Shown here piece after piece: positions 51,539-60,538 of a stretch of DNA of 64,000 bases. This DNA comes from an uncultured Bacteroides sp. (GTDB lineage Bacteria > Bacteroidota > Bacteroidia > Bacteroidales > Bacteroidaceae), in the NCBI RefSeq assembly GCF_900547205.1, contig NZ_URFY01000018.1, positions 11,846 through 75,845 on the forward strand, given 5' to 3'. A model generated the notes under the pieces. The model saw only the letters and a list, made by a program, of their open reading frames with translations. It was not told where the DNA came from and made no database searches. The position numbers were made by a program, and so were the translations under genes. Position 1 is the first letter of the stretch, and every line of letters begins with the position of its first letter.

Positions 51539-54500
51539 TTATTCTTTATTCGTTGTGGTAAGGCTGAGAGGGCCGAGCAGTCCTGCCGGAAGCAGCGTCT
51601 TCTCTTGTCTCCGGTATTTTGCATTCGCCCATATTCCGGGGAATGGAGCTTTTCCTTCGTCAGCTCCCAAGAAAGCATTTGCCCAGGTATTAGTCACTTC
51701 TATTTCTAGTTGGTTGATTCCTTTCTTCAGGGCTGCCGTAATATCAGCCCGATAAGGGGCCGTCCAGATAGTTCTGCAATCCACACCATTGATGCGGACA
51801 GTTGCCAGATTGTAGATTTGTCCCAGATTCAAGAACACTCGCTGGTTCTTTTTCAGTTTGTTCTTCCATCGGAAGGTGGTTTTGTAAGTTGCCGTTCCTG
51901 AATAGTAACGTATTTGCTCATCCTCCTCTCTGCTCCAGTCGAAAAGCTCATTTCTGGTGATTTCCTTTCCGGTGTTGGCAAAAGTAACGGTATATTCTTT
52001 CGTTTCCAGAGCCAGAGTTTGGAGGTCTTTATCTGAGCTACCCTTCGCTTCGCTGAGTTTCTTCGAGTTGCTTTCCTTATCTTTATCAGTTCCTTCCGAA
52101 GAATACACAATAAACACAGACTCGTTCGGGGCTAATGTCAACATGACTTCCGTCCGGTTGCCTTTGTGCTCGTATGAGGGGTTGGCGTTTATCTCACCCG
52201 TCACCGGATTCCAACATTCGGGTTTTCCTCCGTCGATGCGCATACTTGCGGTGAAGGTACGTATTTCTTCTCTTTGGTTGGCAATGAAATAGATGTCTCC
52301 CTGTTCGCCACGGCGGTGTGTCCAAGCGATATCTTCGGGCACAATCAAATCGCGTTCCAGTCCGTAAGCAGCGAAGTCATCTTCTTTATAAGGTATAGCG
52401 GGAATCAGTACGCCTGCTTGTTTCAGTTCGTTTATCTTTTGCTTCACTTCGGGCGAAAGTTCCACCGGGTCAGGATTCATCGGACGGGGAAGCGGCAGCA
52501 CCAATACTTTATAGCTTGCTCCGCCCGGCAATGCGATTCTTCCATCTTCCGCTTTTGCCAGACGCAATAATGCGTCTTTGTTGAAGCTGTCGTAAGCATA
52601 TCCGCGAAGAGGATTCACCCACTTTTCGGGATCGGCCATATTGGCGGAGTGAGTCACTCCTACCGGACGAACCCGCAACAGTTGCCCTTCGTTGGCAAGG
52701 CGGATACGTTCGCTCTCCACCCGCTTATCACCAAAGATGCCCGGCAGTGAAGGAACCAAACGCTCCGGTAATATTGAGCGTCTCGGAATTTCTTCTCCGG
52801 TAAAGACTGCAATATCCGTCACCGGATGCCCATACTGCAACAGAGCTTGGCAACGGGTGACATAATCGCAGAACGCTTTTGCTCCCCTATCCCACCAAGT
52901 CTGGTCGCGCTGGAAGAAAAGGCCGATGCCATCCAGCGTCATTCCCGGCTTGCGGTCGAGCCAAGGATTGTGGACATATACATGGAAGAAGAGACGGTTG
53001 ATGCCGAGTGCATAATTCCTGTCGAGCAGTGCTTTCAGCATTCCGGGATGCTCGTCCCATGTGCCGCGAACTTCGGTGAATCCTTCGGCTTGGATAATAT
53101 TTTTCCCGTAGATGTGTGCTCCGCTGATGGCGTCGAGCATATCATTCGGCTTGTCATGCGTGGGGCTGTTCAGCCAAAATTCTCCCATTGGGAGGTCTAC
53201 TTTCTGATAATGCAGCAGTCCGTCGCTCACCATCGTAGGCGCTACGCATTCTGCCGAGAACTGGCAATCGTATTCTTTGGCGCAATCGGCCAATACCTGA
53301 TAAAAGACATCGACAACCAATTCGGCAATCGTTGTGCGGACATCCCGCAGAATCTTTTCACTTCGCTCGGCACTTTCCATCGGGATGCCTGCCAGTAAAG
53401 GCAAGTAAGGCATGAGGTCATAACCGCGACGTTTCTTAAATTCCGTAGCGAAGTTATCACTCCAGTTCTGGCTTCCGCACTCCCAACTGTCTACGTGCAT
53501 ATATTTCAATACCCGGCGAGCGAGTTCGGGATTGGTCTTTGCAAAAGCCTGCGCATACCAGTTATCAAACTGTTTGCGGACGGCTTTCGGGTCGAACTTA
53601 TCACATTCCAGTCCTTTGCCACCTCCGCCAGTTGCGTTGGTATGCCCGGTGGCGGTATGCCCCATGCGGAGTAGCTTCCACTTTCCTTTTGGAAGGGTGG
53701 CGGACAATGTTTGACCCTTAAACTGTTCCGACAAGTTAATTATCTGAGAAAGGTTGTAGCAATCCTTGTTTCCTATTTCCTCTTCTTTTGTAGCCGTTGC
53801 CACACGCCACACCAATCCGGCTTTTCCTTCCCACTGATTCAGACGGGCTTCGCGATGCAAGCGTAGTTTCTTTATTTTCAAGTTCGGTTTCCATTTGGCG
53901 GCATCCATGTCTTCGCTTCCGGGTTCGCTTCCTTCGGGCGTCCAGTAGAAGCGGAAGTAGCGGGCGGTAGTGGCAGGAATGGTGTGCGTGGAGTTTTCGT
54001 CCGTGTTCTGCCATCCTTGGCGGGCGGGAGTCAGTTGTTTCACCAATCGGTAGTTTACGCCATCATCACTCGCCATCACTTTCAATCGGTGTGCCTGATA
54101 GTTGTTTCCGCTCAATACTATTTCTATATTGCGGCACGTGAAGGGTTGCTCGTATTCATATTGGATATAACAGGAATAAGATGAGCGAATTACTCCGGCA
54201 TCATCTACATTCACTGTCTTTTTCGGGTCGATACCGTTTCCGGTGGCGATGTTGGTGCAGGTCATTTTAGCGGGCATTTCATCTGCTGCATCCTCACATA
54301 GGGGCAATGCAAAGAGGGAAATGTCTTCATAAAATCCTTCGTAAGCTTCGGGTTGAGGCAAGCGTAGTGCTTTGAGTTTTCCGCCATCGACGATGGTGTC
54401 GGTCCACACAACTTTCTGCATCGATTCTTTCGGGGTAATCCAAGGACCACCTGCCAAGGCAAAACCGTCGCAGATGTGCATTCCCAGTTTTAACCCTAAG

Positions 54501-54838
54501 CGGTCGGCTTCTTCCATACTAAAGCGAACCATCTCCCACCATTCCGGTGTAAGTTGCTGGGCTTTACCATTATATTGCGGGGCTTCCTCGATTCCTTTGA
54601 TTGGCATGAGATAGGTTCCTCCCAATCCGGCTTGTTTCATGGCTTCCAAATCAGTAGTAATTCCTTCTTTGGATACAGCGCCGTACATCCAGTACCAGAA
54701 TGTCCAAGGTTTTGCCTCACTCGATGGGTTCTGAAATTGCTCGTGAAGCGAACGGGGCTGTTGGGCACCGGCAGGAGATATGGCTACCCATGCCAATAAG
54801 GATAATGCTATTATTCGGTGTTTAAGTCGGCTATTCAT
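51539..54838 (-). CDS. Exported alpha-L-rhamnosidase, family GH106
   Basis: A 1099-residue exported enzyme (signal peptide ends SPAGA, about residue 25). The GH106 pattern is strong: FWYWMYGAVSKEGITTDLEAMKQAGLGGTYLMPIKG starts the catalytic barrel, followed by LGLKLGMHICDGFALAGGPWITP, MHVDSWECGSQNW and IIQAEGFTEVRGTWDEHPGMLKALLDRNYALGINRLFFHVY. A C-terminal jelly-roll domain follows (LGQIYNLATVRINGVDCRTIWTAPYRADI). Length fits the family. It is first in the four-gene enzyme operon. In the B. thetaiotaomicron RG-II system the equivalent gene (BT_0986, from memory) cleaves terminal rhamnose of side chain B. Confidence 0.9.
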   Translation of the reverse strand: MNSRLKHRIIALSLLAWVAISPAGAQQPRSLHEQFQNPSSEAKPWTFWYWMYGAVSKEGITTDLEAMKQAGLGGTYLMPIKGIEEAPQYNGKAQQLTPEWWEMVRFSMEEADRLGLKLGMHICDGFALAGGPWITPKESMQKVVWTDTIVDGGKLKALRLPQPEAYEGFYEDISLFALPLCEDAADEMPAKMTCTNIATGNGIDPKKTVNVDDAGVIRSSYSCYIQYEYEQPFTCRNIEIVLSGNNYQAHRLKVMASDDGVNYRLVKQLTPARQGWQNTDENSTHTIPATTARYFRFYWTPEGSEPGSEDMDAAKWKPNLKIKKLRLHREARLNQWEGKAGLVWRVATATKEEEIGNKDCYNLSQIINLSEQFKGQTLSATLPKGKWKLLRMGHTATGHTNATGGGGKGLECDKFDPKAVRKQFDNWYAQAFAKTNPELARRVLKYMHVDSWECGSQNWSDNFATEFKKRRGYDLMPYLPLLAGIPMESAERSEKILRDVRTTIAELVVDVFYQVLADCAKEYDCQFSAECVAPTMVSDGLLHYQKVDLPMGEFWLNSPTHDKPNDMLDAISGAHIYGKNIIQAEGFTEVRGTWDEHPGMLKALLDRNYALGINRLFFHVYVHNPWLDRKPGMTLDGIGLFFQRDQTWWDRGAKAFCDYVTRCQALLQYGHPVTDIAVFTGEEIPRRSILPERLVPSLPGIFGDKRVESERIRLANEGQLLRVRPVGVTHSANMADPEKWVNPLRGYAYDSFNKDALLRLAKAEDGRIALPGGASYKVLVLPLPRPMNPDPVELSPEVKQKINELKQAGVLIPAIPYKEDDFAAYGLERDLIVPEDIAWTHRRGEQGDIYFIANQREEIRTFTASMRIDGGKPECWNPVTGEINANPSYEHKGNRTEVMLTLAPNESVFIVYSSEGTDKDKESNSKKLSEAKGSSDKDLQTLALETKEYTVTFANTGKEITRNELFDWSREEDEQIRYYSGTATYKTTFRWKNKLKKNQRVFLNLGQIYNLATVRINGVDCRTIWTAPYRADITAALKKGINQLEIEVTNTWANAFLGADEGKAPFPGIWANAKYRRQEKTLLPAGLLGPLSLTTTNKE

Positions 54839-55515
54839 TCCAATCTGTATTTTGAACTATAGATAAGACGGGACTTGGGCAGTTTTGTACTCATAATGAG
54901 CTAAAAAAGGAAAAAGAATAGCGATGGATGGAAATGCATATATTCCGAGAAAAGGTATATCTCTATGGCTTCACAATCGGGAATATACGCAATCTTATCA
55001 AGGGAGATTGATATATGCGAAGGAATACGCATTACGAATTTAAGCGAATTAATAAATGTCGTGCTTTTAGCATGATTATGGCTGTACAACTTTCCATTGA
55101 CGCGCTAATTGAGCAGTCTTACTATCAATTTCCTTGCATATTAACAGAACTCCTCCTTTAGAAAATCGAAAGCTACTAGACTAAATATAGAGATGATGTA
55201 GGTGCTTTATTTGTTTCATTGCTTGAAACAAACTGTTCCTCGGTGTGGAACAAGCTGTTTCCCGGTATGAAACAAACTGTTTCTCACCGTGTAACTACTC
55301 ATATACCACCGACTTATTGTGCATAACCTTACTCTTTGCATACAATAATCCCTGGGGATATTGCATATTCTTGCACTCTTATATACACTATTTCTTCTAT
55401 CAGGCTGTATTTACGTTACCTTCCATGAGGTGGAATATTAGAAAAGGAACACTGATTTAAGCAAAACCGCATTTTGGAAAGGCGCAATTATATCTGATAA
55501 ACAGTGTGTATTATA
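54839..55515. other. 677-bp gap between the GH106 gene and the TlpA-like gene
   Basis: No convincing gene is seen. Short frames on both strands lack family patterns or ribosome-binding sites. The only structure is the palindromic repeat block at 55203-55290. The region must contain the promoter of the GH106 operon (right edge of that gene), but no TAnnTTTG box stands out near 54839-54900, suggesting dependence on the hybrid regulator. Confidence 0.6.
55203..55290. repeat. Tandem 22-bp palindromic repeat, three units plus a degenerate one
   Basis: Units start at 55225, 55247 and 55269 with an exact 22-bp period. Each contains a 15-bp near-palindrome, GAAACAAACTGTTTC or a close variant, followed by a CGGTGT/CGGTAT-like spacer. 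A weaker fourth copy precedes them (55203-55224); TTTGTTTCA (55210-55218) pairs with TGAAACAAA (55224-55232). The architecture resembles the 21-bp array at 18883-18966, though the sequence differs. Confidence 0.75.
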
Positions 55516-57039
55516 TTACTTCGTCTGTCTTATAGCCTCATCAATTCTGGTTAAGAACCGCGGGTCGCTTGGACGCGCCGTAGTGCCAAAGTCAATAATC
55601 AGCCCTTTCCTATTAATCAGAAAATAATATGGGAAGGCATTTATTTTCAATTGATTAGAGATTTTCTGATAGTCCTCTTTACCAAAATAATCAGCCGCAT
55701 AGATACATTTGATGCCATCTACCTCCAACGAATACTTGTCCAGACATTCTTGCCACTGCTCTTTCGCTCCGCTAACACATATGGAGTATATAATTAAATC
55801 TTCGGGCGAATACTTATCCCGTAGCTTTCTCATCGGTTTCATCTCTTGCAGACAAGGCGGACACCATGTAGTCCAAAACTCGAAATAGATCACTTTATCC
55901 ACCTCTTTATCGAGTATATCATAAATTCGTTGCATATAAGGCATCGGAGTCTTGAATCTTGAACTCTCGTTGTATTTGCCATACAACAAGTTGTCCGTAA
56001 CAGATTGCGGATTATCCAAGAAAGATTTTGTCTGCTTGTATATCTGCATCACCTGCGCTCGCAGATGCGGCATCTTCACTATCGAATCGAATTTTGGACG
56101 CATTTGGGAGAATGAAATAGTATCATTGGATTTTAAAATATTGGTTGCCAATTTTACATATAAATATTGATTCAACGCCTTCCCCCCGGTAATATTCATC
56201 ATCTCTTCAATTGTAGGCATCTTTCTATCTTTTAATATAACTCCACATAGTAGATATTGTTCCATGGCATCAGCCACATCAAATAAACGTGCCGATAATA
56301 TACCCGTCTTATAAAGCTTATTGATTTCAGGCAATAGCAACCGATAGCGTTCCAAATCCTCACCTGTTCTGCCTTGACGGCGAGTAGCATATTGCAATAC
56401 AGCAAGATAATAATCCTGTTTCAACAACTCTTCCGTAACTAATGCGGCATCCTCCATTGGCTTAAATTTCTGCAGATACTCACCTCTACGCTCCAAACGG
56501 AGTTGATATTCCTTCTTAAGTTCAGACTCAAAGTCCTTAAAGTCCAAATCAGCTCCTAAAGAATAGTCCTTAATATAATAATAGGCATTTTCTGTAAAAG
56601 CCAGTATTTGCTGATTCAGTTTCTCCGCTTCACCAGCCACTTTTGGATGGAACATATCCTTGAAATCTATCTCAATGCGCAAGCTATCTCCCGGACGTAC
56701 ATACAAATGCTCTGCATAGTTGCGGATAGAAACTTCCCTTATTTGCGCAAAAACAGGAAAGCGAAAGGAGAATGAACCATCTTCCTGAATCGGCGTTCGA
56801 TACTGATTCTCCATATCCCGAAAGAAAGGGAGTACAAGCGTCAACTCTTTTTCATTTGGATAAAACTCCTTATTTAAAACCTTACCCGTAATGATGACTT
56901 CTTCGGAATACTCTTCCGTCAACTCCTCAGCTTCTTCCGACTGCACGGAAGTATCAGGTTGAAAATAACTTTGTGATTTATTGCGACAGGCGGTAAAGAC
57001 TATAGTCGATATTAATAAAAGGCATAAGAGGTGTTTCAT
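55516..57039 (-). CDS. TlpA-like thioredoxin lipoprotein
   Basis: A 507-residue lipoprotein (MKHLLCLLLISTIVFTAC, Cys18). After an N-terminal beta-rich DUF4369-like region (EEVIITGKVLNKEFYPNEKELTLVLPFF) and a helical middle comes a thioredoxin-fold C-terminus with active-site C393-P-P-C396 (FEFWTTWCPPCLQEMKPMRKLRDKYS) and a cis-Pro segment (INAFPYYFLINRKG). Proteins of this type are attached to the periplasmic or surface membrane and reduce disulphides. It lies inside the pectin locus between enzyme blocks but has its own -7 box (TAGGTTTG, 57120-57113), so its link to pectin use is uncertain. Confidence 0.85.
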   Translation of the reverse strand: MKHLLCLLLISTIVFTACRNKSQSYFQPDTSVQSEEAEELTEEYSEEVIITGKVLNKEFYPNEKELTLVLPFFRDMENQYRTPIQEDGSFSFRFPVFAQIREVSIRNYAEHLYVRPGDSLRIEIDFKDMFHPKVAGEAEKLNQQILAFTENAYYYIKDYSLGADLDFKDFESELKKEYQLRLERRGEYLQKFKPMEDAALVTEELLKQDYYLAVLQYATRRQGRTGEDLERYRLLLPEINKLYKTGILSARLFDVADAMEQYLLCGVILKDRKMPTIEEMMNITGGKALNQYLYVKLATNILKSNDTISFSQMRPKFDSIVKMPHLRAQVMQIYKQTKSFLDNPQSVTDNLLYGKYNESSRFKTPMPYMQRIYDILDKEVDKVIYFEFWTTWCPPCLQEMKPMRKLRDKYSPEDLIIYSICVSGAKEQWQECLDKYSLEVDGIKCIYAADYFGKEDYQKISNQLKINAFPYYFLINRKGLIIDFGTTARPSDPRFLTRIDEAIRQTK

Positions 57040-57112
57040 TGCATTTATAACTTAAAAAGGTTTTCATTTCCAGTGGTGATTTACAGGGCATAAAGGTATG
57101 AAATAAATTCGG

Positions 57113-57120
57113 CAAACCTA
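57113..57120 (-). promoter_or_regulatory. -7 box of the TlpA-like gene
   Basis: TAGGTTTG on the minus strand fits TAnnTTTG, 73 bases before the ATG at 57039. No clear -33 element is seen at the normal distance. Confidence 0.4.
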
Positions 57121-57158
57121 ATTTTCCATAATGTAATATGATATACAATAGAGATTAA

Positions 57159-57189
57159 TTGGAAGGAAGAAAGAAGTTTTATATCTTTG
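57159..57189 (+). promoter_or_regulatory. Promoter of the DUF3791 gene
   Basis: TTGG (57159-57162) and TATCTTTG (57182-57189) are separated by 19 bases, a good Bacteroides promoter, 47 bases before the ATG at 57237. Confidence 0.65.
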
Positions 57190-57236
57190 CTTACCTTAAT
57201 CACCAGATTGACAATGATAGGAAAGGAGAAAACAAT

Positions 57237-57413
57237 ATGACTCTCAAAGAAAAACAATTAGAGTTTATCATATATTGTGTCGAAAGTACTGCGGAACGGT
57301 TGGGACGCTATGGTTCGGATGTATACAACAAACTGAAAGAACTTGGAGCGATAGAGGGATATATTACTAATTTCTATGATACTCTGCACACACAAGGAAA
57401 ATCTATATTGTAG
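57237..57413 (+). CDS. DUF3791 protein, frame broken near the C-terminus
   Basis: The ATG at 57237 (MTLKEKQLEFIIYCVESTAERLG) follows the promoter at 57159-57189; an earlier in-frame ATG at 57159 overlaps the -33 element and is rejected. The 58 residues include the DUF3791 pattern ERLGRYGSDVYNKLKELGAIEGYI and YDTLHTQGK. Family members then continue with a YIV-type helix. Here frame 0 stops after GKSIL, while another frame reads YIVDTLLEYIYHRDP from 57402 to 57508. A one-base deletion at about 57398-57402 therefore seems to have truncated the gene. DUF3791 genes often sit beside DUF3990 toxin-like genes. Confidence 0.65.
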   Translation: MTLKEKQLEFIIYCVESTAERLGRYGSDVYNKLKELGAIEGYITNFYDTLHTQGKSIL

Positions 57414-57508
57414 ATACCTTATTAGAATATATATACCATCGTGACCCGCAATGGCTACCTGAAAGCTATCAACCTTTTCAAATTCCCATGAAGGAAGGAG
57501 ATATCTAA
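57402..57508 (+). pseudogene. Out-of-frame C-terminal remainder of the DUF3791 gene
   Basis: Read in the frame that starts TAT ATT GTA, this stretch gives YIVDTLLEYIYHRDPQWLPE and on to a TAA at 57506-57508. It follows directly from the conserved LHTQGK of the preceding gene, but in another frame. No start codon of its own is evident. It is best explained as the severed C-terminus. Confidence 0.55.
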
Positions 57509-57567
57509 TGAGTGATGCATATACTGTCGATGAATTAATAAGAGAATTACAAAAGAAGCAAGGCTAA
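57508..57567 (+). CDS. Very short ORF, possible remnant of a third TA-locus gene
   Basis: ATG at 57508 overlaps the TAA of the preceding frame (TAATG) and follows AAGGAAGGAG, a good ribosome-binding site. It encodes only MSDAYTVDELIRELQKKQG (19 residues). It could be a real leader-type peptide or what remains of a partner gene. No family is recognised. Confidence 0.3.
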   Translation: MSDAYTVDELIRELQKKQG

Positions 57568-57600
57568 CTTATATACAGCCTGCAAAGTTTGCTCAACAAA

Positions 57601-57643
57601 GAAAATGCCAAAAGAGGATTATCTATCTTCTTTTGGCATTTTC
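57601..57643. terminator. Bidirectional terminator between the DUF3791 locus and GH2
   Basis: A perfect 15-bp stem, GAAAATGCCAAAAGA (57601-57615) with its inverse (57629-57643), has a 13-base loop and A/T-rich arms giving T-runs on either strand. It lies 26 bases past the GH2 stop and ends both converging transcripts. Confidence 0.75.
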
Positions 57644-57669
57644 ACTTAACTGTAATCTTCCGCTTACTC

Positions 57670-60519
57670 CTATTCAAATTGGAAAACAATGCGTCCGGTC
57701 TGTGGTCCGCTCACCCATTTAGGTTGCGAAGAAGGACCGCACAAGTCGGTAGAGTTTACTTTATTACGTACCGGCGGAATCACGTTCAAGACAGATATTC
57801 CGCTTTCGGGAAGCGTATAAAGCAGGCGGTCGCGACCATCGCGAGGTTGATATACTCCGATGTACGAGTCGGGAGTTTGATTCGTCAGGCTGATAGTACC
57901 TTCTTTCGTGCGGATATTCATCCAAGAGACACTTCCGAAGTATCCTTTAAATTCTGGATAAGTGAAAGTTTCACCCGGAATAGGGTCGTTGTAATCGTTT
58001 TCCCATACGTCGTATTGCGTTCCGTGGATACGGTTCTGCCATACACGATACGGTCCTGCGCCCAGCCAGCGTTTGCTAACCACCTGGTCTTCGGGATAAT
58101 CGAAGCAGATACCCATCAGGTCTACTACACCAGAGAAATTGTATGTATAGTCGAGCGTAGCTGTTCCGCTTGGATTAATCGTCCATTGGACTTTGTCCAG
58201 ATTACCTAAGTTATAGTTTGCGGTAACAATTAGATTGCCTCCATCCTCCTTTACGTCCAAGCTCGTGAATACGGCTGCATCGGGGAACTCGCTGTAAGTG
58301 CGGTCTTTCTCCTTCGCTTTCTCGTCGTCGTGGTTATAGAACTGATCTAAAGAACGGTCTGCACGACGGGCACCGATGAAACGGGGACCGTTGGCGAAAC
58401 TGATCTTACGATTATTCACTGATACGCCTTTCAGTTGTCCGTCTTTCTTGGAGAAAGTAAAAGTACGGTTATTTGCATTTACTGTAAGCTCGTTGTCTGT
58501 CTCCGTATAGGTTGCTCTGTGTGAAAGAAGAGAAAATTCTTCCTTTGATTGATTCAACTTTTCTACCGGGAAAGTCCAGCGCCACAATTCGTGCCCCTGT
58601 TTGTCGATAGCTGTCACAAAGAGAGCATCGGCATCAGGGAGAACAGTTGTCTTAATATCCAATGTACCTGATGAATGGGCGGCAATATCAGCGCCTTGCA
58701 CTTCGCCTTGTTTTAAAACTTGAGTATCGGAGTTGGAAGCATCTGTTACCAAAGGAAATTTCACTTGCTTCCAGAGGAAACGACACGTGTTCAGATTCAG
58801 ATAATCATAACGATTCTCCACAGTAAGTTGGCCGTTGAATTGTCTGTCAATGGAAGTGTTCATTATTTGTACCGGACTCCATAATTGCTTGATAGTATAG
58901 TAGCTACCTTCTTTCTCATGATGTGGTCCTACAATACCATCCGCACCAAAGTTACCTTGGTTGTCGATGAATCCGTCCATATCCACACGCTTCACGCCTT
59001 CATCTGCTAATACCCACAGGAAGCCACCGATGCAACGGGGATGCTTACGCATCATCTCCCAATAATCATACAATCCGGCACCGTGACCGCCGTCATACAG
59101 ACCATGTAAAAATTCGGTAGGCATAAAGAGTTCCGGCAGGCGCATATAGTTCTGACTTTCTCCATAGGAACGGTAGTGCATCGTTTCGAAGCCTGAGAAG
59201 TTGCCTTGCGGATGAATCACCGGGCGCTTCTGAGGGTCGTACTTATGAAATTCTCCGTCGAGTTCCGTGTTCCATCCCTTTTCGTTGCCATTGCTCCACC
59301 AGATAATAGACGGATGATTGACATCACGTTCTATCATACCTTCAATCAGGCGAACGCCTGTCGGAGTATCGTATTTACCGTGCCATCCACCTAATTCATC
59401 CATAACATATAGTCCGAGGGAATCACAAGCTTCCAGAAATTCCGGATCAGCCGGGTAATGACTCAGACGGACAGAGTTCATATTCATTCCTTTCATCAGG
59501 AGGACATCTTCGATATTCTTCGCCTTGCTCAATGTACGACCGCTTTCCGGACGGAAGCTATGACGATTGACACCGCGGACCATAATGCGTACACCGTTGA
59601 CGTACAATCCATCGCTTTCACGAACTTCAATCGTGCGGAAGCCAAATGTCTCCGTCTCATTGTGCAGCACTTTGCCGTTCTTATCTAATAAGGAGAATTG
59701 GGCTTTATAAAGATTCGGCGTTTCTGCAGTCCACAAAGCAGGATTGGAAACGTTTAACTGTACAGAAGTCCAGTCACCTCCCGTCTTCACGGGTACGGTT
59801 GTTTCAGTAAGTTTCTTTCCTTTGTTATCCAGAATCTGCGTACGGACACTCATGCCATCATTAGAAATGTTCGTATAACAGTTTGCGCGGAACGAGCCAT
59901 CCATCTGCGCATCAATAGCAATGTGCCGTAAATTGACAGCAGGCTTCACCTCCAAGAATACCGGACGGAAGATACCACCGAAATTCCAATAATCGGCACG
60001 ACGCTCGGCGAGGTTCACACTTGCGTTCTCGCTTTCTTTAGCTACCGTTACTTCCAGTAAGTTCTTCTTGCCATATTTCAAGAAATCAGTTACATTATAG
60101 GAAAAACGATAAAACGCTCCCTGATGCTTCGATCCGACTTTACGCCCGTTCACCTTCACTTCCGTATCTGTCATGGAAGCTTCGAAAACCAGGTTTACCT
60201 GTTGTCCGCGAAACTTCTCAGGGACTTCAAATTCATACTTATACATTCCCTTTTCGTCGGCAATGCCTTCGGGAAATGCTTTACCGTAAAAGGTGATTCC
60301 ATACTGATAAGTACCATAGCCTTGCAATTCCCAGCAAGAGGGAACACCAATCTTCGACCATTTACCGGAATTGCGTCCGTCCGTACAGAAGAAGTCCCAT
60401 TCTACCATGTCATCGCACCCGCGACCGGAAAGGTATTGCCGCTCCGTTTGCGGAAGATTCTGAGCAGCCAGGGTAGTTGCCAACGCTAAGGTTGATAATA
60501 ATGTGGTTACTTTTCTCAT
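57670..60519 (-). CDS. Exported glycoside hydrolase family 2 enzyme (second of pair)
   Basis: A 949-residue exported GH2 enzyme (signal peptide ends LAAQ, about residue 19). The N-terminal jelly roll (GMYKYEFEVPEKFRGQQVNLVFEASMTDTEVKVNG), immunoglobulin-like domain and TIM barrel are clear. The barrel carries acid/base E413 (WWSNGNEKGW) and nucleophile E469 (FMPTEFLHG). A large C-terminal region resembles the galactosidase small-chain fold (about 690-949; DGRDRLLYTLPESG near the end). The nucleophile context differs from LacZ (no SEYAHAMGN), so the sugar may not be galactose. It follows the other GH2 gene with 19 bases between and should act on the same pectic glycan. Confidence 0.88.
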   Translation of the reverse strand: MRKVTTLLSTLALATTLAAQNLPQTERQYLSGRGCDDMVEWDFFCTDGRNSGKWSKIGVPSCWELQGYGTYQYGITFYGKAFPEGIADEKGMYKYEFEVPEKFRGQQVNLVFEASMTDTEVKVNGRKVGSKHQGAFYRFSYNVTDFLKYGKKNLLEVTVAKESENASVNLAERRADYWNFGGIFRPVFLEVKPAVNLRHIAIDAQMDGSFRANCYTNISNDGMSVRTQILDNKGKKLTETTVPVKTGGDWTSVQLNVSNPALWTAETPNLYKAQFSLLDKNGKVLHNETETFGFRTIEVRESDGLYVNGVRIMVRGVNRHSFRPESGRTLSKAKNIEDVLLMKGMNMNSVRLSHYPADPEFLEACDSLGLYVMDELGGWHGKYDTPTGVRLIEGMIERDVNHPSIIWWSNGNEKGWNTELDGEFHKYDPQKRPVIHPQGNFSGFETMHYRSYGESQNYMRLPELFMPTEFLHGLYDGGHGAGLYDYWEMMRKHPRCIGGFLWVLADEGVKRVDMDGFIDNQGNFGADGIVGPHHEKEGSYYTIKQLWSPVQIMNTSIDRQFNGQLTVENRYDYLNLNTCRFLWKQVKFPLVTDASNSDTQVLKQGEVQGADIAAHSSGTLDIKTTVLPDADALFVTAIDKQGHELWRWTFPVEKLNQSKEEFSLLSHRATYTETDNELTVNANNRTFTFSKKDGQLKGVSVNNRKISFANGPRFIGARRADRSLDQFYNHDDEKAKEKDRTYSEFPDAAVFTSLDVKEDGGNLIVTANYNLGNLDKVQWTINPSGTATLDYTYNFSGVVDLMGICFDYPEDQVVSKRWLGAGPYRVWQNRIHGTQYDVWENDYNDPIPGETFTYPEFKGYFGSVSWMNIRTKEGTISLTNQTPDSYIGVYQPRDGRDRLLYTLPESGISVLNVIPPVRNKVNSTDLCGPSSQPKWVSGPQTGRIVFQFE

Positions 60520-60538
60520 TGTTACTTGTATTATTATG

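Noticed and set aside
54901..55089. 62-codon minus-strand frame in the long gap
   Set aside because: No ribosome-binding site, promoter or family pattern; the gap shows stops in all frames at a normal rate.
57390..57413. Programmed -1 frameshift in the DUF3791 gene
   Set aside because: Only a run of four A is present, with no canonical slippery heptamer and no clear downstream stem within the normal distance; a simple indel explains it better.
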